A stretch of 64,000 nt of DNA from Mantis religiosa (GCA_030765055.1 CM060947.1:53724591-53788590); one strand, 5' to 3'. Positions 36,479-48,612 are shown, numbered from the stretch's first letter. Numbers and translations are program-made. Notes: generated by a model not told the origin, from the letters alone.

Positions 36479-37064
36479 TATTATGCACCTATATGTTTAT
36501 GGGTAGAGAAAGCAAGAAACATAAATGATACCTGTTTGAGGTAAGTGGTAATATGCAGTTATGTATATTTGGAAAACAAGGAGATGATGGAGAGAGTTAA
36601 ATCCGAGGTTGATATTCCCTCAAGCTAATGAACACCATTAGATCTGTTTCCCAGCATAGATTGGCTCTGTTAGCTGGAACGCACGTAAAGAGTCTCGCAG
36701 CGTGACGTCGAGGAATATAATCTTGTTTAGAGGTTTGGAATCCCAGTAGAGTAGAGCAGACTCAGTACAATTATCATAAGCAGACATACGCAAGTGTGCG
36801 GAAAACTCTCTTTTTTTTTTCGAATTGCGTTGCCAAGGTAACTACACTTCTCCCAGTGCAGGACGACTAATTGCAGTACCTGGCACATGTACCAAATAGT
36901 ATCATACCAATCACATACTACCCCAAATAGGTTTATATTTCACTTGGGTTATATTTTTATTTTGGCATTAAACCTGAAACAGTGCATGATCTTAGTTGTA
37001 CAGTCACCATCCTGTAGCATACATTTTCATTATTTCTGAATATTAATTTCTCTACCAACTATCT
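36479..37064. other. Intergenic stretch, nothing recognised
   Basis: No gene or shared repeat is visible. Confidence 0.5.
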
Positions 37065-37625
37065 CCCCGTAGGGGAGTGGATCCGTCCCCTTCAGCTGCC
37101 GTGGTGAGGGCGCTGAGGACCCCTAGCACTCGTGGTACCTCTGACGTTTCTAGAGGAACCTCGGGCCGAACATTCGAGTCTCTCCCTGATAGGGAGTTGT
37201 TCGGATTCGGTTAGACTCGAAGGGGCAGTGTTTCCCGATACTCGTGGGAGATCGGGTACGTCTCCGGACGGGGTTGAGGGAAGGCATTAATATTCCCGCG
37301 TACTAACCAGCATAGCTAGTAGAAGGTGTGCTAGATCACCAGGCAGCCTCACCGAGGTCATATCGGTAGCCTTCCCACTTTGGTGTTGGTACGCGTAAGT
37401 GACGTATCCACTTCCACCCCGTCTTGCGTCCTTGCACCAGATGGGGGGGGGGGGCTTGTTAGTAACCCAGGTCTTGCCCTATGGAAAGACCCACGGAGGA
37501 CACCGGGCGCCCTTTTGGACAGCTCGGATACTCCCTGGTCGACAGAAGCCCGGTCTTGTTCCTACGGGTCCAGGTCTAATGGGAGTAGATCCTCTGGACT
37601 CAACTCCACCAACTATCTATGATAT
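37065..37625 (+). other. Sharply bounded GC-rich island, unclassified
   Basis: About 560 bp clearly richer in G and C than both flanks, starting CTCCCCGTAGGGGAGTGG and including a G-run at 37443-37454. Two overlapping plus-strand frames (37380-37622 and 37399-37812) cross it with no known motif. It could be a 5' part of a retroelement or a long SINE of unseen family; I cannot decide. Confidence 0.5.
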
Positions 37626-38183
37626 GTATGAGAAAAATATGACATTCTATCGAAAATTAGACTTCCAGGTGCAGAATATGAGAGTTCGCTGGTCTTCATT
37701 TGTTTTGCTAGATTGGCCTTCTAGTCTCACACCGAGGTTAGCTCCTGAGAGGACGAAGGCACTTGTTCTCCGTAAATGTCTGGCTAACAACTTTGGTGAG
37801 CTATTTCTATAGTTCGGCCGGCCGTTCTCCGTCTCTGACATTTCTCGACAGGGGGAAGCGGGCTGTTGCCAATTCTTTAGCGCGAATTTCAAGCAGAAGA
37901 ACATGCGTATTTTAAATATTTCACGAACCAAAAGGCATATTATTACAATAGCCATAATAATAGGACCTACAGAGAATAAAATTAGGAATTTACGCTCGCA
38001 CAAAATAGTAAACAAAATTTACCAGTGCAGGCACCAAAAGCAACGGAAGCCACGTGGTCCAAACTGGCAACATGGTGCTGTATTCGAAAGCCACGGCTAG
38101 TAGTGACAATGTTGAGTGGCACTAGCATACAGTTTTAACTTATATAAATATGAGTAACTGGCATGCTTAGTTTGTAAGAAAAC
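37626..38183. other. Intergenic stretch, nothing recognised
   Basis: Minus-strand frame 37647-38015 (122 codons) overlaps the island edge and has no recognisable feature. Confidence 0.4.
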
Positions 38184-38767
38184 TCAGACTGGTTGATGTT
38201 CCCCATTTCTTCCAAAAGTGTTTTTCGGTCTTTGCTTAAGACCATATTCAGTGGGTTCTGCTCCATCTAGTGTCGGAGGACGTCCATGTGACTCTCCAAG
38301 AAAGTTAAGGCTCCTCGCATTAAAGATCTCCTGATTTTTAATACCAAAATTTGGGACTGGAACATTAGATGATTGGTTGTCACTTGTGGTATTAACAGGT
38401 TGGAGTTGCTTCGTCTCGGGATGTGAAGCAGTTAAACTGTTGGATGTTTGTTGTGGCAAAATACTTCCTCTTCTATCTCAGTTTCTGGAACAGCATCCTG
38501 ATTACCAGTTGTCTGTTGAAGTAGATGTAATTTGTCTTCCATCTTCTTCATGGCTAACCTAGATTGGTTTAAATCTGGGTTAAATTTAACTTGATCTATA
38601 TTATCCATAGTAGTGGGTTGAGCTACATCGGTGTCGGCTTCATTGACTTGTTTAATAAATTGTAGAGCACTATTCAATGCTGGCATATCAAAATTCATAA
38701 TATCTTCTTTTTCACTATTTAGAATATATTTTTTTCCAAATATCCAGTTCATTAACAGCTTGTACAT
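38184..38767 (-). pseudogene. Unrecognised two-frame coding-like pair
   Basis: Frame one (38767-38432, 111 codons) is rich in Asn, Gln, Asp and Glu and includes SRLAMKKMEDKLHLLQQ, which could form a short coiled coil, then VPETEIEEEVFCHNKHPTV. Frame two (38459-38184, 91 codons) overlaps its end by 28 bp and continues with SLTASHPETKQLQP and VPVPNFGIKNQ. A single frameshift near 38445 would join them into about 190 codons. Composition is unlike the surrounding transposases. It could be an exon or processed pseudogene of a host gene, or a gag-like ORF. I do not recognise it and give no function. Confidence 0.35.
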
Positions 38768-40737
38768 GTTTTAATAGTTGTGTACTTTGCCCAATTTCAT
38801 GGTTACATTTCCAGAAATGCTTGACAACTCCTAACTTTTCTATTTTGTATTTTTGTATTTTTTTAATTTAGATTTTAACTTCCTGAAAACGACAGCGACT
38901 CCCAGTACTACCAACAGAAGCAGTTAGTGCGTGTAAAATATGTGAACGAAATATTCGAATAGAGTGGTGTTTTAATGACTATCTTGCATTATAATGAAAT
39001 TTCAGGTTGAATTTCAATGTTTTAAAGATAATATCGACGTATATCTTCATTATAAAGATAATTATGAGGATATGCTTTCAATTGCTCGTTATTGTATGTT
39101 GGTTCTATTAACATTTGCACTCCACCTCCTGCCATCCCAAAACGTCAGGGCCGGAGATCCAACTGCCGTACTGTAAGGGGCTGCAGTCGCTTACAGGGAA
39201 GCACCTAGTCTTTCTCCCTCTAAATTGATTAAATATTTGATGATACACAGTTCGAGTTGATATGTAATTGGGAAAAGATTTTAGGCGCGAATTTTATGCA
39301 ATTTGAAAGTGTTTTGTTATTGTTTAAACTATGTATAAAGTTCGTTACGCAATATGATGGTTTGTACTTTTTTCCTTTTTGATTTAATTAAAGTTGTGCA
39401 GGATGCTGCTTGGTGATTTACATATTCAGAGTACCTAGCTTATTGCACATCAATTGCGTATGTAATGCTCTAGATAGAACAACTCCATATGTTAGATATC
39501 ATCATCTTAAAGACGATGAATCAGTTAACTAATGTAACACATCGTTTTTATTAATTTTTAAAAGATAATAATAATTACATTGTTAAATGGCAGCAGTTAT
39601 TTGACAACAGAGGTTCAGCTGTTGATGCTTTCTTTGTGGTTTTTATGGTAAATCACTTTTACTCCGTAATGACCCAGCGTAATTAAATAAAAACAGATCA
39701 CAAGTGCACCACAGTACACAAATTTAATGAGAAATACACTTTTGACTCCCACTAATCGAAACATACTTGAAAATGGTTCTTGCGACTGATTGTGACACTT
39801 TCTACAACTTACCTCTAAAATGAACCTGGTATTTAAGTAAGTTCGTAGTAGAGACATTGCTATGTCCCACATAAAAAAATGTACAAAAGTTATATCTCGT
39901 ACAAATATACATGAATTTAATGCATACGGTTTTAAATTTTTCTTCACATAGAAAAACTATCATATTTCATCCATAAGGAGAATGTCGAGCATATTAAGTT
40001 TGAATATAAAGGTACAGACACGAGAAGAAAAGCATTTATATTCGAAAATTGGCATTAAATTAGCAGAAAAATTGCCACAAATGGCTTGTTGGGTAAAGAG
40101 AGTATGATATTTCAGTTTTTACCTAAAGCCAAGGGTTAATGAAATTAGACCGTGACTACATAGAACACCGATAGTTACCCTTAGTGGTGAGTATATTTTA
40201 ATAATTATTTAGAAAATGTATGAGATTAAAATGTAAATGTATATGGAAGGCAATGATTCTGATAAAATATTGTTACATGTCAAACTTTATATTTAAGGTC
40301 ATAAACTCACAAAGAATTGAAACAATAATTAAAATAAATAAATAAATAAATCTTTCCATTACAAACCACGTTTTACATGAAAACCTGTCCAAAATATTAA
40401 TTTTCTCAATAAACCTCAAGAAATTTCAAATAAATTGGTGTATGTTCAAGATACATTCATGTTAGATCATATGCATATTTAGAATCCTCTGGAAGTAGTT
40501 TCTGAAGTTCTCCCCATTTTAATTACTTTGCATGACAATAAACAATGTCTTCCTTCACAATAATGTAGATATTCCTTCTTATTGGTTTGAATGTTCAAAT
40601 ACTTACGCTGCTGTCAAATGGTAGTTCACTTGTTCTTTACTCTCTTGATCACACAAAAGCAATGTAATTATAGTCTCTGAACTGGACTATTCTATGGAAA
40701 GTATTTCACACTGAGATCCAAACTTGCCCTATTGTAC
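38768..40737. other. Long AT-rich stretch; short (AAAT)n at 40333-40351
   Basis: A 110-codon minus-strand frame (39615-39947) and a 60-codon plus-strand frame (38994-39176) have no recognisable domain. Nothing else is supported. Confidence 0.45.
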
Positions 40738-41243
40738 CTCTGCCCCCAAGTAGGGAACCCAGGGAGGAAGGATGAGGCGGAAGGAGAAAGAGGGTGGCCG
40801 CCACAAGGAGCCATGACAGTGCACAGGGCAGAGTCCCCACACTTTACCAGTTCGAAACTGCCCCGCAGACCGGTATGTCTGTCATCCCCCTACTTTGTGT
40901 CGGAAATGACCTCACCAGACTGGGTTCGGAGACCAGATATCGTCCAACCGAAAGGAGGAAATTTTATCAATAGTATATCATCGTGCCATGCAGCGCCGAG
41001 ACTTCCGCCGACACTTCTACCCTGAAATAGATCACCAAACGAGAGACAATATGAAGTGATAATGGAGATGAAATGGAGGGATAGGATATTAGAGGGGTGT
41101 AATTAACCTACCTGGCATTCGCCTGGTCACCCGAAAAGGTGAAAAAAAAAAAACATGTGGCAGTGGTCCGCCACGCGTATGGAACCCCGACCTCCGAATG
41201 CAGGCCCCCAGATAAAACCACGTGAGTCATCCCTCTCGGTGAT
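40738..41243 (-). repeat. SINE-C copy 3
   Basis: The minus-strand head GATGACTCACGTGGTTTTAT, a B-box region at 41195-41180, and the body with CATTTCATCTCCATTATC and TTCAGGGTAGAAGTGTCGGC. It ends at the CTTGGGGGCAG block (40738). An A-run of 12 at 41144 interrupts the body after the head. Confidence 0.88.
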
Positions 41244-41984
41244 CGTCTCATCAAAGATTCGACTATTGTCTTCTCGCCTATTTTCATTTTATGTACAAAT
41301 GAAATATGTAATAAAACCATTTCTACTAACTGTATCTCTATTAACCTGAAGTAAGTTTAAATGAATATAAGAAGTCCTTTACTCTTTCTTTTCTGTAACG
41401 GCTTCTCTTTGTAGCTCCGTTCCCCTTCATACCTTTCTATTTTCGTCAAATTATTCCTTAATTCCCTCCCAGTTTCTACGTTCTCGATCCTCATGTTTCA
41501 GGCATCTCTTGTTTCTAATTTAAGGCGCATTTAAGCCTTCGTTCTTTTTTGTCTTTCTTCATATAAAGGATGCTTATAGTGATGATTGGAGTCTTCTTAA
41601 TTTCTGATTTAATTGAGGCACGTTTTACGGAGAATTTGATTATATCAGAAGTAAATTAAAACATTAACAAAGTGCTGGTTCTACAAAATTAATAACATCC
41701 AAAATTATACATTTATTAACGTCAATTTTATAAACAGTCCAGATACAGAATCAAGTAGAAAGAGTTTTCTTGACTTTCACAGAGATTTTGAAACGAATTT
41801 CTAAAATGTTTCCTTAGAAATGTCTTAATTTTAAACAAAAAAGGATTTAAAATATTATTTAAAATGTCTTCAAAAGTTCCAACAATTTCTTTCTCTCTTT
41901 TCTGGAGAGTTATAAGACTTTGTCTACTGTTGTGCAACCTGTTATCATAAACGCTTCTTTTGATATCTACTTCATTGTTTATTG
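41244..41984. other. AT-rich stretch without recognised features
   Basis: Short frames only (69 codons on the minus strand at 41728-41937). Nothing recognised. Confidence 0.5.
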
Positions 41985-42200
41985 TGCCTGCCTCAGTAGT
42001 CTGTCTGCCTCACGTTCAGAAGTCCGGAGTTCGAATCTCGGTCACGTTGAGTTATCTGGATTAGTTTATTGCCGGAGTTTTTCCTTATTCTGAAAGATGA
42101 ATGTCAGTTAACAATGTGCACCCTGACCTCATTTGAACATCATTTCACCCATTTCATTCATCGTACAATATGACTTAATGTTGGAGGACGTAAAATGAAG
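41985..42200 (+). repeat. SINE-A copy
   Basis: Plus orientation: GTGCCTGCCTCAGTAGTCTG head missing part of the A box, an intact B box GAGTTCGAATCTC, the body GAGTTATCTGGATTAG and GTTTTTCCTTATTCTG, and the tail TTAATGTTGGAGGACGTAAA followed by a short A-rich end. Confidence 0.9.
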
Positions 42201-42298
42201 AAAAGTTGTTAATCGAGACAAGGTTTTGAAAAAAAAAAAAAACTGTTTGTTATATTTTTTATAAGTAGAATAGAAATAGTGGAATACAGTATGCTTGA

Positions 42299-42488
42299 TG
42301 GCCCGCCGTGGCTGACTGGTTAGCCGGCCAAGACTACCGCCAATTGAGATTTGTGGTGGACAACACGGCGCTGGGACGGGTTTCCTGCAGGATCTCTGGT
42401 TTCGCCCGCATCTTATTCCACCATATCATTAGTGTCACCGCCGGCGGCGCCACATATAGTAAAAGCGGGCGTTAGACACTACATATTT
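42299..42488 (+). repeat. SINE-B copy lacking its B box
   Basis: Head CCGTGGCTGACTGGTTAG is present. The sequence then jumps from the anticodon region to ATTGAGATTTGTGGTGGACA, so the B-box segment has been deleted. The body GGCGCTGGGACGGGTTT and TGTCACCGCCGGCGG match the other two copies. Confidence 0.8.
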
Positions 42489-43410
42489 CGTCTTCATAGC
42501 AGGCTTAGGAGTGTGAAATAATTTAAATGTGGTCGCTCAACAACGGGATTGTTGCAAATGGAATGATGGGATGGAAGATGTGGTGATGATTAGTCTCTCA
42601 CCTTTGGTGACAATCTTGTAGAAATCTAGTCGGTTTCTCGGCAGCTCTGGAGCAAGAAATCTTACCTCTAGGCGTGGTAGCGGGACATAAGAAGTTGATA
42701 CTGTTATTGAAGGAGAATCGGGGAATGAACAACAATTCTTTTCCTACAAATAAGAGGATTTTATTCCAGTAAAACAACTTTAAATTCTGATACAATTTTG
42801 AGCGATGTAAATGCGGTCTTTTTAACTAACAATGGTTGTTGCATCGATGAACTGCTTCTCTCTCTTGCACACGCCATTAGTGAAAGACAAATGCATTCTC
42901 ACAAAACAGTTTCTGCAAACTCGCGGCGTGATACAAATAATACGCAAGACAGTCGCTTGTAGAAGGACGCTAATTTTAGATCATATTGAGCTCTATTCCC
43001 CCTACGTTACTATAACAACCACGTTACTTGTCTTTTATTGGTCCATGTCACCTCATTGCAGAATCACACTCTTGGTTACCAGTGACGATAATATTATTAA
43101 CGTTTAACTCGCATTGCGTCATCTCATGACCAACCTAATTTTACACTTTCATTTTCGTACAAATTAATCATTTCGTAACAATTCAAAATCAGTTTCCAAA
43201 ACTTAGAAGCACGAAATAACCACCCCAGCTTTACGAAGGCTTTTAATATTTTTTGCAGGTATAGAATGCTATAAATGAATAACAACTTGCATTTGATAAA
43301 AGCGTTAAATTTTACAGTTCTAATAAATAAAAACGATATCTAGACACCGCTAGTGCTTTAAAAATGGCAAGTTAATGATATCTAAATTTTCAGTGTGGTA
43401 AGATATTGTA
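42489..43410. other. Intergenic stretch, nothing recognised
   Basis: Short frames on both strands (up to 91 codons, 42832-43107) without known motifs. Confidence 0.45.
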
Positions 43411-43437
43411 CCAGGGCTGTTCAACAAAGAATGGTCA

Positions 43438-43473
<36 letters not shown>

Positions 43474-43626
43474 ACAGCGTACCTTCACTCATCCTCATAA
43501 TTTTGATGGTCCTTCACAAAATAGTCTCTCCTGAATGCGACGTACTTGTCCCAGCGTTTCTGCCGGTCTTCAAAGACATGCTGGAAACCATTTTTGAGAG
43601 ATCCTTCAAAATTGCCTCCGCAGCCT

Positions 43627-44160
43627 TCACCACTGCTTCTGATGATAGATAATGCCTCCCAAGAAGTGTTTATTCAAGTTAGGCAATAGAAAAAAGTCAC
43701 ATGGAGCTAAATCCGGACTATAGGGAGGGTGAAAGGATGAATTACACGTTGATTTTTGCAAGATATTCAGCAACAATATTGGCAATATGCGGTCGCACAT
43801 TATCGCGGTGCAGCATCCAGTCTGCTCCAAGGAAATGTGGCACCCAGTGAAATGTTCAGTGTTTCAGAAAGTGATCTTAAGGTAATTCGTCGAACCTCTC
43901 TCATAATGGAAGCAGCAATGTTGATGTTTTCTTCCGTAAGAGCAGTTACTGGAGCATCGGGTCCATCTTCCTTTGAAATTGATTGTCTCCTCTCATTAAA
44001 CATTTTAAACTACCTTCGAGCTGTACTGTAGGGAAGAACAGACTCTCCATAGGCCACCTGTAACATTGTATAGGCCTCCACTGAAGATTTGTTGAGACGA
44101 AAGCAGAATTTCAAACCCACACATTGTTCCACGCGTGTAACCACCATTGCAGCGGTAGGC
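43627..44160 (-). pseudogene. Mariner M1c transposase remnants
   Basis: Frame 44003-43800 has the hinge and second HTH (VTALTEENINIAASIM, LRSLSETLNISLGAT). The deletion then joins straight to catalytic sequence, and frame 43830-43627 carries SPDLAPCDFFLLPNLNKHF, retaining the third catalytic Asp. The first block is gone and the second is truncated at the junction. Not functional. Confidence 0.82.
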
Positions 44161-44287
44161 GATACTGAACATGTCTGAACTTGCCTAGTTCTCACAGGCG
44201 GAAACCAGGAGTACCAACAATGAAACTACTACGGCGTGTTCGTTTCAGATTAAGCTAACGGAATATAATATAATATGATTGATTTTT

Positions 44288-44527
44288 TGTTTTCTAATTT
44301 ACGTCCTCCAACGTTAAGTCATATCGGACGATAAATGGAATGGGTGAAATGATGCTCAAATGAGCCCGGGCTCCATAGAGCTTAGAGTTGCCCAACATTC
44401 GTCTTTCAGGATAAGGAAAACCCCGGATAAAATACCTTATCCAGGTAACTCACCCTGACCGAGATTGGAACTCGGGACCTCTTGAACGTGAGGCAGCCAT
44501 GCTACCACAACGCTACCGAGGCGGGTA
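44288..44527 (-). repeat. SINE-A copy inserted in mariner M1c
   Basis: A well-preserved family member in minus orientation: head CGCCTCGGTAGCGTTGTGG, the body TTACCTGGATAAGG, and the tail CCTCCAACG complement AACGTTGGAGGACGTAAA. Flanks GATTGATTTTT (44277-44287) and GATTGAATTTT (44528-44538) are an 11-bp TSD; M1a has the empty-site sequence GATTGAATTTTAG at the same place. Confidence 0.93.
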
Positions 44528-44594
44528 GATTGAATTTTAGTGCAAAAAATTGTGACCGTAAAAAATTATCATTCTTTATTGAACAGCTCTCGTA

Positions 44595-45391
44595 TATCTG
44601 TCAAAGTTTACTTGCTATGTAAAAATCTTTCGGATGAAGAAATCTTCTGAGAATATTCCAAGAATGAATCTCGATATAATTTCATTTTTCATAAAGATAT
44701 CTTGAATGTTTGCTATTTTAAATAAAAATTTTGAAAGCTTAAATTATATTTCCTCAAAGTTTTGAGAAAACGTAAAATAGTGACTTTATCTTCAGCATAA
44801 TATTAGTTGTAGAATCTTCCTGAAAAGTTGCATGTAGTGTTGTTGGGAAATGGTGAAGGGAAGTACATCTAGTTGGGTACTTCAAAAACAGATACGCAGT
44901 AAATTGGCGAAGTGAGGAGCGACAGGAAGTATGACCTCACTGCAAGCCTACATTGCTCTGAAATGTGATTGTTAGCACGCCAATCACGTTACACGGCCAA
45001 GGTTTCATAAACAGCCTACCACTACCTTATAAGTGAAGAAGCACTTTACTTAATTGCTCATGAAACTTGCCATTTACTGTAATGGACTTCATTATTCAAT
45101 TATCACCCAACACAAAGTTTTCCACTTGATTGGTCGTAAATCCCAATAACTTAATTGTTTTATTACATGCTACCCCAGGGTTGTATCTTCGCAACCGTTC
45201 GACGCTTTCTACTCTTTATAATTTCCTGTTTTGGACTCAAACGCAGAATATGTCTTCCTATAATACATTAAAAAAGAAACAGCCCTTGTAATCTTTACAC
45301 TATAAATTACCCTTTCCATTGAAAACATTTTCATTATAGGTTATACATGAAAAATGGCGCTAGTACTTTGTTTAAAATACCACGTGTATTT
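44595..45391. other. AT-rich stretch without recognised features
   Basis: No gene or named repeat is visible up to the hAT target-site duplication. Confidence 0.5.
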
Positions 45392-45399
45392 TCTGGAAC

Positions 45400-47707
45400 T
45401 AGGGTTGCCAGATGCTCCGTTTTTCCCGAAATCCTACGTTTTTTCTCTCAAAGTTTGTTCCTCCGTTTATTATTTACCCGTACCCAATTCTCCGTTTTTA
45501 TTTTTCTACTGCAAATTATTGAATTATATATAATTACTTAAATATTCTCATAAAGTTTACCTAATCGTTGGTAAATGACACTTTGTTTTGTTTCATTTTG
45601 CGAATGCTGGCAAAAGAAGTGCCTTCTAAATCAACGTATAGCAGCGACGATAGTTTTGTGCCGGTGTCCTTCTTTCTTCCCGCACTGGAGAGAGTCTATG
45701 ACCAAGCGTCCCATGCATCTTCTGCTAACGGTAGAAGATGGAAGACAATGCAGCAAGGCCATATTTCACAGACTCGTCTTTACTTCCTCATCTTAGCCAC
45801 TGTGAAACAACAGATCTTCTTTACTGTTTTACTTCTTTGCTTACACAAATGTTTTAATTTACAGGAAAATAAAATTCTGGGGTGATGCCCTTTTGGCTTG
45901 TAGCACATAGAAGTGAGTTAACCGATTCTAGTATAAAGATATGTTCCATCTTCATAAATAGCCGACCTTCCTTCGTCTCTAAGCCTTTTTATGTCACGTA
46001 CGCGCCAATTTGTTATGTAACTTTCCTATAACAAGACCCTGTTGTTCCTTGTTTTCTTCCACATGAAACCTATGCCACATAAGATAGTCTTTAAACTAGT
46101 GCTTCCCTCTTTAAAGTTAATGGAATCTTGATGTTTCAGGAGTGCCAAATTTTGACAGTGCGTACAGTTTTCTGCTGAATATACAAATTATACATATTTT
46201 GGCGAATTACACACCTATCAAAGTCATCAATGACAGTGATTTTTTCTGGTACATGATGTACTTTCCAGATGTTTCAAAGGAGGTCACTAGTGCCCCACAT
46301 TTCTCCCCTTCTTTAATTATTTTAAGAAATTTTCTCTCAGATACTTTTGTTGCAGCACCCTCCTTTGCTTTTTATTAGCATATTGCCAGAAACTGCTTCC
46401 CGTTTCAGAATAGATTGACATTATTAATAAAATAATGTGTGAAGTGTTCTCTCCATCAAGTTTGCTTTGAATTGGAGTCATTTTAATCTAGGTAAGAACT
46501 TAACGTGACGGCACCGAAGCGTTAGAAGTTATCCGGTCAAACCTCTCCACGATACTGGCCATTTCAGTGTACTGCGCATGATCGGGAGTGTAGGCTCAGC
46601 AACTGGACTGCGCAAACCGTCCCCACCGGCACAGAACCATCGCCCGCACTGTAGATACATGTGTGTGTGCCAAAATGTAGCAGCAGAGCAGCACGTTTCT
46701 GCCAGCGATAATAAGTAAGTTTAATGTCTCTCTGATTTTGTCTTTCAGTTGCTTTCAGTTCTACTTCCGTTACCATTCTACTCTATGTTGTAAATCTATT
46801 TTAACCGTGGTTGTTGGAAGCTGAGCCTACATTGGTGATCGTGTACAACTGTACAACGATATTTGAAGTATGTTTGAGGGTGAATCGATCCATAAAAAAC
46901 TTCTCCACGGAAAAAATTGAAGGCAAAACGTCATCAAACATATCTCAAGAAATGGGGAGACACATTTCCTTGGGTAAAGCCGGCATGGGACAAGAATCGG
47001 GCATTTTGTACCACGTAAGGTAATATTTCAGCATTTCACATGGTGGACAAAGTGATTTGAGGCAATATGAACGTTATAAGGGGCATCTAAACAAGGAAAA
47101 ATGTCATGCTGTAGTTGGAAATAAACTTTCGAATTATTTTGTTAATTTGAAAAATAAACAATATTATGACAATATCACAGCGTGCGAACTTTGTTTAGTG
47201 TATCATGCTGTGAAACACAATTTAAGTTATTCTAGTATGGATTGTGAAACAAACTTCTGTCCCAAATTTTCAGTGATTCTGCGATTGCTTCCCAAGTTTC
47301 ATGTGGGCGCACTAAAGCGGAAATGACACTGAGGGATGTTCTTGCTCCTAAAACGGTTAATGACTGTACCCATTTTGAGATGTCCAAAAAGACCTTCTAC
47401 CTTTTTATCATTGGCTACCGATGCATAAAACAGATACAATCCAAAGATGTTCCCAGTTTGCATCCTGAACTTTGACCCTTTAAAGGGAGTGCAAAATAAG
47501 CTACTAGATTGTGTTGAATGTGCTGAGGAAGCATCTATAACAATTACTGGTTTGGGGCAGCTGAGCCTAGAGGAAGGTTAATAATGTGCATAATTTAATG
47601 TTTATGTATTCAGCATAATGTGTTTACCAATTTATCTTTTTTTTTTGTTTAAACAAAGTTTTAAAAAAATGAGACTCCTTTTTTAGCTTAGAAATCTGGC
47701 AACCCTA
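45400..47707 (+). mobile_element. hAT-superfamily DNA transposon, defective
   Basis: A perfect 14-bp inverted repeat TAGGGTTGCCAGAT starts at 45400 and its complement ends at 47707. Both sides are flanked by the same 8 bp, TCTGGAAC, at 45392-45399 and 47708-47715. An 8-bp TSD with a short TA/CAGGG-type terminus is the hAT hallmark. Length is 2308 bp. The transposase is present only as its N-terminal part, so the copy is a non-autonomous derivative. The left 1.5 kb carries frames of 105 and 78 codons without recognisable domains. Confidence 0.93.
46950..47583 (+). pseudogene. hAT transposase N-terminus (BED zinc-finger, ZBED5-like)
   Basis: The frame begins KWGDTFPWVKPAWDKNRAFC with the first zinc-binding Cys. 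The second Cys of the FCxxC motif is replaced by a stop at about 47014. A one-base shift then gives FSISHGGQSDL and KGHLNKEKC, the end of a BED-type finger. Next come ACELCLVYHAVKHNLSYSS, another shift, and CGRTKAEMTLRDVLAPK, all blocks in the usual order of ZBED-like hAT proteins. After more damage NFDPLKGVQNKLLDCVE is readable before the frame closes at 47583. The RNase-H-like catalytic core and the C-terminal dimerisation region are absent. Function is lost. Confidence 0.82.
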
Positions 47708-47715
47708 TCTGGAAC

Positions 47716-48612
47716 AGTCCTTGAAGTCCTCTTCATTCTTAGAGACTTAAATCGTAAAGGACACGGACAAATTTACTTCACAAAGGTATAAATATATTAA
47801 AGCATTCATTTGTCTTTACCGTATGCATACGTACTAACATGGATTCACTGTAATGTCAAAATACTTACTGCTGTACTTCCATCTTTTGTCTTAAGCAATT
47901 GTTAACATTTCAAACTATTTCACAAATAGAACAAGTTGGTTGATCTGGTACTCAGAAGTTCTAAGTTCAACCCCATGGCAGCCAAGATCATGGTAAACAG
48001 GTTCTATATAGAGGAGAAAATTATACACACTGGCAATAACATCTTATTCTTGATGACTGCGTCGTGGTGTAGTTTTATGTTAGAGCCAATTTTTCCTACA
48101 CGATTACCTTTAGGATGTTCGCTATTGAACTTCATTCCTCTCTCCTTGTCATGAACAACTCTATTACTTTTTGTTTGAAACTGAGTATCATCCTCACAAA
48201 CACACTTTCACAGAGCAATCATTTAAATCTTTGTTCATACATTGTATTTCATAAACATATGTTCAAACATTTAAGACTCGAACTGCATCTTTCACTAGTT
48301 GATTATGACATTTTCAAGTTCATAAGAGTTGTTTCCTAGAAGATGTAACAAAAATCTGCAGCCTGTATAAATAACATTAACGTTATAGCTCCTGTAACGA
48401 AAGCATTTATTCTGGTGTTTAAAAACAACTTGCAGTTCAATTTTTAATATAACTTCTTTAAAGAAAAGCTGTGCTTCCAGTATATCCCTGAAATATATAT
48501 TTTAAGGGAAATTATTGGATATAAACTAAACATTTCAACGTCAAAACTTCTGGAAGCTATTATGACCAAACAGTTAGAATCTTGTGATTTGCAAGAGAAT
48601 TAAGAAACAAAT
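47716..48612. other. AT-rich stretch without recognised features
   Basis: Frames of 72 and 74 codons without known motifs. Confidence 0.45.

Larger units (their letters stand above)
43411..44592 (-). mobile_element. Mariner M1c with internal deletion and nested SINE-A
   Basis: Both inverted repeats are present (left CAGGGCTGTTCAACAAAG, right ATTCTTTATTGAACAGC), with TA at 43409-43410 and 44593-44594. Next to the left repeat a T-run of 33 (43440-43472) occupies a site that is a short T-run in M1b. Relative to M1b about 403 bp are missing at 43843, removing the first and part of the second catalytic region. SINE-A sits at 44288-44527 in the 5' untranslated part. Confidence 0.9.
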
